Source: Chthoniobacterales bacterium (GTDB lineage Bacteria > Verrucomicrobiota > Verrucomicrobiia > Chthoniobacterales > UBA6821). Taken from it: a DNA stretch of 5,207 bases. The translations under genes and the position numbers were made by a program. The DNA is taken from contig JAIPKF010000124.1 in assembly GCA_021733705.1 (NCBI GenBank), positions 1-5,207 on the forward strand. The letters are read 5' to 3'. Positions 1-5,148 of this stretch are shown piece by piece. Each line of letters begins with the position of its first letter. The stretch's first letter is position 1. A model generated the notes under the pieces. It ran no database searches and was not told the DNA's origin. It saw only the letters and a program-made list of their open reading frames with translations.

Positions 1-35
1 TTGCGAGCACCTGATGGATACTGCGTCAGCTTCGA

Positions 36-78
36 ATTGCTCCTCGGGCAGTATGAAACATACAGCCGTCGTCGCAAT
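36..78. other. Stem-loop inside left repeat copy
   Basis: The inner stem is GTATG (51-55) with CATAC (59-63) around the loop AAA. After an A-A mismatch it continues as GGC (47-49) with GCC (65-67). After a symmetric internal loop an outer stem forms, ATTGC (36-40) with GCAAT (74-78). All stem parts share one axis of symmetry (position sums of 114). The right copy folds the same way at 5100-5148, which suggests that the fold is conserved. Function is unknown. Confidence 0.6.
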
Positions 79-106
79 CCATCACCCTCCTTGTCTGCAT
101 CAGGAT

Positions 107-122
107 TCGCGGCGCCCCGCGA
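107..122. other. GC-rich hairpin in left repeat copy
   Basis: TCGCGG (107-112) pairs perfectly with CCGCGA (117-122) around a 4-nt loop, CGCC. No T-tract follows on either strand, so it is not a classical intrinsic terminator, although it sits in the readout path of the minus-strand genes. The matching part of the right copy (about 5060-5080) does not preserve this hairpin. Confidence 0.5.
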
Positions 123-225
123 CGAACCAGTATGAAATATGCGGGTTAGACCCCTATTTAGTCAGAGTAATTAGGCTATAATACATCTTCAAAAAAAATA
201 ACCTCATCTGTGCAAAATATTTCGA

Positions 226-1122
226 TTATTGGGGCTCCAGGTGAAGGGTGATATCTTCGAGTGCTAAATTGGATTTAAGAAGATGATCTTTAACTTGATG
301 AGATATAGTGTGCCCTTTGAGAACACTCAAATGACCATCTACGCGTATATGCAAATCGGCAAGAAGGGAGAGGCCACTTTTTCTCACACGGCATTTTTCA
401 GCACTCTTTACTCCCTCTACTTCACATGCAAGCTTTAGGATCGTTTTTTCTAATTCATGAGAAACCTGAGCATCCATAATTTCTCTAAAAGAGGCATGTA
501 ATATTGTCGTAGCGTTATAAAAAATAATTAAACAGACAAAAAGTGCAGTCCAATCATCCGCACAGGAATAGGAAGCAGAGCCAAATAAAGAGATCGAAAT
601 ACCAACTAGTGCTGTTAAGGAAATGAGAACATCAGATCGATAATGCCATGCCTCAGCAAGCATTGCCGTACTTCCTATTTTTTTTGCGTGAGCAAAGATG
701 AGACGAAAAAATCCCTCCTTTACTACAATAGCGATGATTAAAATTACTAATGTGTATTTCTTAAGTTGATAGGGATGGTTTCCGTGGCCTCTATCAATAA
801 TATTATTGATGCTAAAAAGAGTAATAACAAGGCCAGTAGCTAAAAGGATCAGTGCTCCAGCAATGGCTGCTAAGGATTCTGCTTTGCCATGACCATAAGG
901 ATGCTCTTGATCTGGTGGCTTTGTTCCATACTTCATGGCGCCCCAAGTCATCAAGGAAGTGAATACATCAACCATAGAATCGATACCATCGGCAAGGAGG
1001 ACATTGGAATGCCCCAGCACCCCGGTGATACTTTTTAATAATCCTAAGAAAATATTTAAAAGCACCCCCCAAAGCATCATCTTTTGAGCCAAGGCTGATT
1101 TCATTTGGAGGTAACTTTTCAT
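226..1122 (-). CDS. Cation diffusion facilitator (CDF) metal efflux transporter, FieF/YiiP-like
   Basis: This 298-residue inner-membrane protein probably exports divalent metal ions (Zn, Fe or similar) in exchange for protons. About six hydrophobic segments are visible, near residues 13-35, 42-60, 85-105, 122-140, 162-182 and 188-208, followed by a cytoplasmic domain from about 215 to 298. The transport site is intact: D48-x3-D52 in TM2 and H160-x3-D164 in TM5, matching the DxxxD/HxxxD arrangement of E. coli YiiP. The second site is also present in the loop after TM2 (D71, H74, H78 before GKAESLAAI). In the C-terminal domain H258, H271 and H294 fit the YiiP metal-binding histidines, but the position of YiiP H232 appears to be Glu. 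The start overlaps the panB stop by 4 bp (ATGA), so translational coupling is likely. A second Met at codon 7 is an alternative start. The substrate cannot be fixed from sequence alone. Confidence 0.9.
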   Translation of the reverse strand: MKSYLQMKSALAQKMMLWGVLLNIFLGLLKSITGVLGHSNVLLADGIDSMVDVFTSLMTWGAMKYGTKPPDQEHPYGHGKAESLAAIAGALILLATGLVITLFSINNIIDRGHGNHPYQLKKYTLVILIIAIVVKEGFFRLIFAHAKKIGSTAMLAEAWHYRSDVLISLTALVGISISLFGSASYSCADDWTALFVCLIIFYNATTILHASFREIMDAQVSHELEKTILKLACEVEGVKSAEKCRVRKSGLSLLADLHIRVDGHLSVLKGHTISHQVKDHLLKSNLALEDITLHLEPQ

Positions 1123-1889
1123 TTTATTTTTGTCTCGTGGATGAAATCTTTCACTGCTTTTTTAAAAGGGGTTGCCAAATCAACTTTGGGAATTACGAAA
1201 GAGGGTCTGAACCAGGGTTGTAAGCCGACAAGGTCGTAAAAGACTAGTATTTGTCCATCACAATGAGGTCCACTTCCAATACCGATGGTTGGAATTTTTA
1301 ATTCACTGGTAATTTGTTGAGCTACCGAAGGAGCTACAAGCTCTAATACAAGAGCGCTGGCTCCAGCCTCCTCAACAGCATGGGCTTCTCGAAGCAAACG
1401 CGAGGCCTCTTCGGAAGTTTTTCCTTTGATCCGATATTTTTTTTCTACCAAGATTTGTTGGCAGAGCATTCCTAGGTGTGCCATGACGGGAATCCCAGAG
1501 GCAACAATACTCTTAATTTGTGGTATTAAAGGGCCTTCTAATTTGACCATATCAGCACCGGCGGATCGAAGTTTTAGAGAAGATTGAACAGCGCTCTCTA
1601 CATCATGAACAGTTCCAAGGGGGAGATCAGCAAGCAAGATGCTACTAGAAACACCACGGCGTACAGCTGACACATGATATTCTATATTTTCTAATGTCAC
1701 CTGTGTGGTATCGGGATGACCTAGAACGACCATTCCAAGGGAATCTCCAACAAGAATCAGGTCGATTCCTGTCTCCTCAAGTAAACGTGCCGTTGGATAA
1801 TCGTAAGCAGTGAGGCAAGCAATTTTGTGATGAGTCTCCTTAGAGTTCGTAAAAAAATCATCTATTACGGAAAAACTTTTCTTATTCAT
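1119..1889 (-). CDS. panB: 3-methyl-2-oxobutanoate hydroxymethyltransferase (ketopantoate synthase)
   Basis: PanB transfers the one-carbon unit of 5,10-methylene-tetrahydrofolate to 2-oxoisovalerate, giving ketopantoate, the first committed step to pantothenate and CoA. The 256-residue protein is close to the usual length of about 263. Family landmarks are CLTAYDYPTA (25-34), VGDSLGM (47-53, with D49 and S50), the Mg ligand D88 in LLADLP, K116 and E118 in MVKLEG, H138 in HLG, E183 in VLELV, and GIGSG/CDGQILV (203-216). Two parts are unusual. The segment after HLG, normally close to LTPQ...GGYxVQG, reads MLCQQ...KKYRIKG, and the usual PKF near the C terminus reads PSF (229-231). The catalytic residues are all kept, so I expect an active enzyme. 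The ATG follows the folK stop with no gap (TGAATG). The folate enzyme just upstream makes precursor for its cofactor. No Shine-Dalgarno sequence is seen. Confidence 0.93.
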   Translation of the reverse strand: MNKKSFSVIDDFFTNSKETHHKIACLTAYDYPTARLLEETGIDLILVGDSLGMVVLGHPDTTQVTLENIEYHVSAVRRGVSSSILLADLPLGTVHDVESAVQSSLKLRSAGADMVKLEGPLIPQIKSIVASGIPVMAHLGMLCQQILVEKKYRIKGKTSEEASRLLREAHAVEEAGASALVLELVAPSVAQQITSELKIPTIGIGSGPHCDGQILVFYDLVGLQPWFRPSFVIPKVDLATPFKKAVKDFIHETKIK

Positions 1890-2369
1890 TCAGATATTTT
1901 GTGCTTCTAAGATTTGTAAATAGGACTCTGCTGTTTGATTCCAACCAGGCAGAATTAAATTAGGGTTAATTTCGACTAAAGGTTTTAAGACAAAAATACG
2001 ATCTCGAATTCTTGGGTGAGGTAGTTCCAATAAAGCTGTGACTGTAACTAATGAATCGTGATAGAGCAAATCCAGATCAAGTGTTCGAGGTGCATGATAT
2101 GCTTGTGCACGAGATCGCCCTGCTTTCACTTCCATTGATTGAAGAATACTCAATAATTCGAGTGGTGCTATTTCTGTTTCTAATTGAACTACAGCATTAA
2201 GAAAAAGGGGTGATTGAGGAGGGCACTCAACGGGGGTTGTTGTGTAAAAAGAAGAAACGAGGAAAGCCTCCTCTTTTCCTTGATGAATTGTTTTAAGCTC
2301 AAGAATAGTCTGATGAAAAATCTCTTCACTTTCACCAAGATTAGAACCAAGCGCAATACCAACAGGCAT
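1890..2369 (-). CDS. folK: 2-amino-4-hydroxy-6-hydroxymethyldihydropteridine pyrophosphokinase (HPPK)
   Basis: FolK transfers pyrophosphate from ATP to 6-hydroxymethyl-7,8-dihydropterin, producing the substrate of dihydropteroate synthase in folate synthesis. It is a cytoplasmic enzyme. The 159 residues match the length of the E. coli enzyme. The protein opens with IALGSNLG (5-12), carries TPVECPPQ and FLNAVVQLET in the middle, has the HPPK signature HAPRTLDLDLL (92-102) with Mg-binding D98 and D100, and then LPHPRIRDRIFVLKPL (116-131). It is a single-domain protein, not fused to FolB or FolP. The start is set by the conserved N-terminal strand that begins right after the Met. Only T- and A-rich sequence precedes the ATG, with no Shine-Dalgarno sequence. 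It is the first gene after the 138-bp gap and directly abuts panB, so it may head its own folK-panB-CDF transcript or be read through from dapB. Confidence 0.95.
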   Translation of the reverse strand: MPVGIALGSNLGESEEIFHQTILELKTIHQGKEEAFLVSSFYTTTPVECPPQSPLFLNAVVQLETEIAPLELLSILQSMEVKAGRSRAQAYHAPRTLDLDLLYHDSLVTVTALLELPHPRIRDRIFVLKPLVEINPNLILPGWNQTAESYLQILEAQNI

Positions 2370-2426
2370 GAAAAAAATAAGAATCTCTACTAGGAACAGT
2401 AGTAGCGAATAGTTGAGTTAAAAAAG

Positions 2427-2460
2427 AATCATTTTTTTATTCATGAAAATGATTTCATGA
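2427..2460. promoter_or_regulatory. Palindrome with an overlapping alternative hairpin in the dapB-folK gap
   Basis: TCATGAAA (2441-2448) and TTTCATGA (2453-2460) form a perfect 8-bp inverted repeat with a 4-nt centre (ATGA). An overlapping alternative pairs AATCATTT (2427-2434) with AAATGATT (2447-2454); the two folds exclude each other. The gap between dapB and folK (2370-2507) is otherwise AT-rich and holds no gene. On the minus strand a TTGACC hexamer at 2490-2495 resembles a -35 box, but no good -10 follows at the right spacing. The palindrome could be an operator, a weak terminator or attenuator, or chance in AT-rich DNA. No uridine tract directly follows the stem on the coding strand. 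Confidence 0.4.
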
Positions 2461-2507
2461 GGTTGAGTCTTAGCATTGATCTTTCTGTTATGGTCAAAGC
2501 AATTTTG

Positions 2508-3248
2508 CTATAATCCCAGGACATCCTCCATATCGTAATACCCTGGTTCCTTGTTGCAAAGCCACTCTGCAGCGCGTAGTGCTCCTTTAGCATAAGCCTC
2601 TCGCGAAGAGGCACGATAGGTGAGTTCCAATCGTTCTCCCAATGTTCCCAAAAACAGTGTGTGTTCACCGATGGCATCTCCTGCACGAAGAGCATGAATT
2701 CCTATTTCACTGGAGGTTCGTTCCCCAGTAAGTCCACAACGTCCATGATGAACCTCTTTTTCGTAATCGACATTGCGTACTTCGGCAACAATCTCTGCTA
2801 AACGTCTTGCAGTTCCACTAGGAGCATCCTTTTTAAAACGGTGATGTAGTTCTACGATTTCAGCATCGTAGCTGGGTCCCAAAATAGCAGTGGCTTTTTT
2901 TGTCAGCCAAAAAAGGGTATTTACCCCAATGCTATAATTTGGCGAAAAAATAAGAGGGATGCTCTTTGAAGCAATCTCTATTTTTTCTCTTGCCTCATTT
3001 GAATGTCCAGTCGTGCCAATGACGAGAGGCTTTCTTGCAGCAACACATTTTTCGACAAGCGGTAGCGTCGCCTCAATGGTCGTAAAATCGATCACCACAT
3101 CAGAAGCGTTCAGTATTGTGTCAATGGTATCATGAGGACCGAGTCCCCCTAAAAGGTTCAATTTTTCATCGTGTGCGATGCACTCTATAAGAGCTTTTCC
3201 CATTTTCCCGGTAGCTCCATATATAATAATTTGTGTCTTATAGTTCAT
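2508..3248 (-). CDS. dapB: 4-hydroxy-tetrahydrodipicolinate reductase
   Basis: DapB reduces the product of DapA to tetrahydrodipicolinate with NADH or NADPH, the second step of the diaminopimelate branch. The 246-residue protein begins with a Rossmann strand and the nucleotide loop IIIYGATGKMG (7-17), followed by VVIDFT (51-56), LVIGTTGHS (75-83) and SPNYSIGVN (102-110). The family signature ELHHRFKKDAPSGTA (133-147) contains the catalytic H135 and K139 (E. coli H159 and K163). The C-terminal part has GEHTLFLGTLGERLELTYRA (194-213). It is shorter than the 273-residue E. coli enzyme, mainly in the N-terminal cofactor domain. The segment that usually carries the acidic or basic residue contacting the cofactor ribose reads GGLGPHD (34-40), so its preference between NADH and NADPH is unclear. 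The ATG lies inside the end of dapA (11-bp overlap), with no Shine-Dalgarno sequence, which points to translational coupling. Confidence 0.95.
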   Translation of the reverse strand: MNYKTQIIIYGATGKMGKALIECIAHDEKLNLLGGLGPHDTIDTILNASDVVIDFTTIEATLPLVEKCVAARKPLVIGTTGHSNEAREKIEIASKSIPLIFSPNYSIGVNTLFWLTKKATAILGPSYDAEIVELHHRFKKDAPSGTARRLAEIVAEVRNVDYEKEVHHGRCGLTGERTSSEIGIHALRAGDAIGEHTLFLGTLGERLELTYRASSREAYAKGALRAAEWLCNKEPGYYDMEDVLGL

Positions 3249-4149
3249 TTATTTTTTGAAAATGGTAGGAGTGATTCTCTAATCTCTTTAATAAAATCTC
3301 TCGATGTTCTTGGGTTAAGCCAACAAGAGGCAAGCGCATCTCTTCTTTAATGAGTCCACATGAGGCCATTGCTGTTTTGATAGGAACAGGGTTTGTTTCA
3401 ATAAAGAGATCTTGAAAAAGAGGGCTCAAGCTCTGATGAAGCTCCTGGGCCTTCTCTAATGCTCCTGATTGAAACGAAGAGACAAGCTTCACTATTGCTG
3501 AGGGAAGAAGATTGGAAGCAACACTAATAACACCGACAGCACCGACTCTTAAGAAAGGGAGAGTCCAAATATCATCTCCAGAAAGAAGTTGAAAATGAGA
3601 GGGAAGAAGGGAGTGTAATTCTTTAATATGCTTCACGCTGGCATTGCAATCTTTAATACCAATGATGTTGGGACAATCAAGAGCCAGTTTTAGTGCGATC
3701 GGAGCTGTGAGCGAGATTCCGCAGCGTCCTGGAGCATCATAGATGACAATGGGAATTTTTACAGAATTGGCAATTGCTTTAAAATGCTCATAGACTCCTT
3801 GAGGTGATGGCTTATTGTAGTAAGGAAGGACAATCATTGCTGCATCTGCACCAAGACGTTCCGCTTCCTGTGTGGTTTCGATTGTTTTTGCAGTAGAGTT
3901 TGAACCCGTTCCAGCAATCACAAGGACTTTTTTAGAAGCTGTTTTAACAGCAAGCTCTATGAGACGAAGCTGCTCTGAATGACTCAGTGTAGGCGACTCT
4001 CCCGTCGATCCGACAGGGACAATTCCGGTAATGCCTGCTTTTATTTGGAGTTCGATGAGTTTTATGAAAGTTGCTTCATCAAACTGGCCGCTGCTAAAAG
4101 GAGTTACAAGAGCAGTATGAGCTCCTGCAAGAGAGAGGTGTTCATTCAT
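3238..4149 (-). CDS. dapA: 4-hydroxy-tetrahydrodipicolinate synthase
   Basis: DapA condenses pyruvate with aspartate-4-semialdehyde, the first committed step towards diaminopimelate and lysine. The 303-residue protein is a TIM barrel of the NAL/DHDPS family, slightly longer than the E. coli enzyme (292). Visible landmarks are TALVTPF (12-18), VPVGSTGESPTL (44-55) with the S48-T49 pair, VLPYYNKPSPQGVYEHF (107-123) with Y111, the proton-relay Y137 and substrate-binding R142 in IYDAPGRCG (136-144), and the Schiff-base lysine K166 in IIGIKD. The usual YNVPxRTG is altered to YDAPGRCG and the usual KEA(S/T)G to KDCNA, but the catalytic residues are kept. This pattern, with the dap neighbours, argues for DHDPS and not N-acetylneuraminate lyase or KDG aldolase. 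Its ATG overlaps the dapF stop by 4 bp (ATGA), and its last codons contain the dapB start. Confidence 0.95.
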   Translation of the reverse strand: MNEHLSLAGAHTALVTPFSSGQFDEATFIKLIELQIKAGITGIVPVGSTGESPTLSHSEQLRLIELAVKTASKKVLVIAGTGSNSTAKTIETTQEAERLGADAAMIVLPYYNKPSPQGVYEHFKAIANSVKIPIVIYDAPGRCGISLTAPIALKLALDCPNIIGIKDCNASVKHIKELHSLLPSHFQLLSGDDIWTLPFLRVGAVGVISVASNLLPSAIVKLVSSFQSGALEKAQELHQSLSPLFQDLFIETNPVPIKTAMASCGLIKEEMRLPLVGLTQEHREILLKRLENHSYHFQKINEL

Positions 4150-4973
4150 GGGGTATTCAATACAATGGATCCTTCAAAAACAAAATTGGCAGGTCCAGTT
4201 AATGAGACCTCCTTGAACTGAGGAAAATTATTTATAAATGGTTTTGAAATAAAATCGACTTCTAATGTTTCGCCACCACGAACAAGGACCTTCATAGGTG
4301 GATCTATATTCGAAAGTAGATGGTGAACAAGCGCTGCAGCCACTACACCTGTTCCACATGCCAATGTTTCATCCTCAACACCACGTTCATAAGTACGTAT
4401 TGCTAGTAAATTTGGTTCCAATATTTTTACAAAATTCACATTAGTTCCACTCGGAGCAAAGTGAGAATGATGTCGTACAGCTCTTCCAGTCTCAACAACG
4501 GGAGTATGCTCTAAATCTTCAACAAAAAAAACAACGTGAGGGACTCCAGTATTGATGCTATGAACTTCTTGATATTCTCCCGGAGCTTGATGTAACTGAA
4601 GGCTATGAGGAGTGCTCATGTAAATTTTCACCTGATCTCCAAGAAGCTCTCCCACAACAATTCCTGCTCCTGTTTCAAAAGGAATCTTACCGCTGGTTTG
4701 ATGGAAAAGGTTAGCTACATAACGAGTAAAGCAACGAGCTCCATTACCACACATCTCAACCTCATGACCATCAGCATTGTAATAACGCATGCGGGCCATG
4801 GTTTCAGAACACAAGGGGAGTTCTAGTAGCAATACCCCATCAGCTCCAACACCTCGATGACGATCGCACAAATGAGCAATCTCTGAATGATTCAATGCAA
4901 AATAACCTTCACGATTATCAAACATAATAAAATCGTTTCCAGCCCCATTCATTTTAGAAAAATTAAAACGCAT
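4146..4973 (-). CDS. dapF: Diaminopimelate epimerase
   Basis: DapF interconverts LL- and meso-diaminopimelate without a cofactor, using two cysteines. Its product is cross-linked into peptidoglycan and is also the precursor of lysine. The 275-residue cytoplasmic protein has two pseudo-symmetric halves. The first has FSKMNGAGNDF (5-15) and YYNADGHEVEMCGNGARC (64-81), with catalytic C75. The second has NTGVPHVV (141-148), GTNVNFV (176-182), YERGVEDETLACGTG (195-209) with catalytic C206, and VRGGETLEV (231-239). Both cysteines and the flanking Asn, Glu and Arg residues are present, so the enzyme should be active. The first ATG is preferred because the conserved FxKMNGxGNDF block follows at the normal distance; a start at codon 8 would cut it. 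It is the first gene of the dapF-dapA-dapB run, 37 bases from the palindrome at 5011-5052. Its upstream sequence has no Shine-Dalgarno sequence. Confidence 0.96.
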   Translation of the reverse strand: MRFNFSKMNGAGNDFIMFDNREGYFALNHSEIAHLCDRHRGVGADGVLLLELPLCSETMARMRYYNADGHEVEMCGNGARCFTRYVANLFHQTSGKIPFETGAGIVVGELLGDQVKIYMSTPHSLQLHQAPGEYQEVHSINTGVPHVVFFVEDLEHTPVVETGRAVRHHSHFAPSGTNVNFVKILEPNLLAIRTYERGVEDETLACGTGVVAAALVHHLLSNIDPPMKVLVRGGETLEVDFISKPFINNFPQFKEVSLTGPANFVFEGSIVLNTP

Positions 4974-4977
4974 TGAA

Positions 4978-4986
4978 TTTATAGTA
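4978..4986 (-). promoter_or_regulatory. Possible -10 element immediately upstream of dapF
   Basis: The minus strand reads TACTATAAATTCA just before the dapF ATG, which includes TACTAT (4986-4981) and TATAAA (4983-4978), both near the -10 consensus. No convincing -35 hexamer lies at 16-18 bp. If it is used, transcription would begin within a few bases of the ATG, giving an almost leaderless message, consistent with the missing Shine-Dalgarno sequence. Such AT-rich words are common, so this is a weak call. Confidence 0.25.
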
Positions 4987-5010
4987 TCTTATGGAACTAA
5001 CACGAATTTT

Positions 5011-5052
5011 TCAGTGTGAAATATGCGGATTAACCCGGATATTTCATACTGA
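5011..5052. repeat. 42-nt imperfect palindrome at the inner end of the right repeat
   Basis: Arms 5011-5028 and 5035-5052 are complementary over 18 positions, with one G-G mismatch (5025/5038) and one G-T pair (5016/5047), around the 6-nt centre ATTAAC. One arm carries CAGTGTGAAATATGCGG and the other is the complement of CAGTATGAAATATCCGG, so the palindrome is two head-to-head copies of the motif that ends the left repeat (128-144). No T-tract follows directly on the minus strand; AAAAATTC comes next. It is therefore more likely a junction or terminal palindrome of the repeat than a dedicated terminator. A transcript starting upstream of it would carry this hairpin in the dapF leader. Confidence 0.75.
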
Positions 5053-5099
5053 ATCGTCATGAGGCGCTGTGCAAAGCTTATTAGTACAAGGCGGGCGAA

Positions 5100-5148
5100 G
5101 GATTGTGATGCCGGGCTGTATGACTACATACCGCCCAAATCACGATTC
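5100..5148. other. Long stem-loop inside right repeat copy
   Basis: The inner stem GGGCTGTATG (5113-5122) pairs with CATACCGCCC (5127-5136), with one mismatch and the loop ACTA. After a 3-versus-2-base internal loop, an outer stem pairs 5100-5109 (GGATTGTGAT) with 5139-5148 (ATCACGATTC), including two G-T pairs. The left copy keeps the same two-part stem and small loop with different bases in places, for example ATTGC/GCAAT in the outer stem. This suggests selection on the fold in RNA or single-stranded DNA. Confidence 0.65.

Larger units (their letters stand above)
1..154 (-). repeat. Dispersed structured repeat, left copy (inverted relative to right copy)
   Basis: Read on the minus strand, this segment aligns along nearly its whole length with the right-hand copy at about 5030-5180, with one or two small gaps and roughly two thirds identity by eye. 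Shared blocks include TAACCCG, ATATTTCATACTG, ACAAGG, GGATTG, GGCTGTATG, CATAC, GCCC, ATTCGA and ACGCAGTA. It is GC-richer (about 55% by hand count) than the AT-rich genes beside it. It has no open frame of convincing length or codon pattern. A 15-mer, CAGTATGAAAYATRC, occurs twice in it (49-63 and 128-142, 13 of 15 bases identical). The copy may continue beyond the left window edge. It looks like a dispersed intergenic element of the REP or MITE type. Which transposase or process spreads it cannot be told from this window. Confidence 0.75.

Noticed and set aside
1..154. CRISPR array or tRNA/rRNA fragment in the repeat-rich ends
   Set aside because: There are no regularly spaced short identical repeats with spacers, and no cloverleaf or conserved rRNA segment is visible.
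177..182. Perfect TATAAT on the plus strand, left of the CDF stop
   Set aside because: No -35 hexamer lies at suitable spacing and nothing on the plus strand follows for it to drive; it would only make antisense RNA.
191..225. T8 tract on the minus strand just after the CDF gene, as an intrinsic terminator
   Set aside because: The bases before the T-tract do not form a GC-rich stem, so a standard terminator cannot be supported.
2490..2495. TTGACC as -35 of a folK promoter
   Set aside because: No hexamer close to TATAAT follows at 16-18 bp, so the promoter cannot be called.
2441..2695. Minus-strand open frame overlapping the end of dapB
   Set aside because: It lies mostly inside dapB in another frame, has no recognisable motif, and its tail falls in the AT-rich gap.
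3979..4221. Plus-strand open frame across the dapF-dapA junction
   Set aside because: It is antisense to two well-supported overlapping genes and its protein has low-complexity, non-family content.
4605..4826. Plus-strand open frame inside dapF
   Set aside because: It is fully antisense to conserved dapF coding sequence with no motif of its own.
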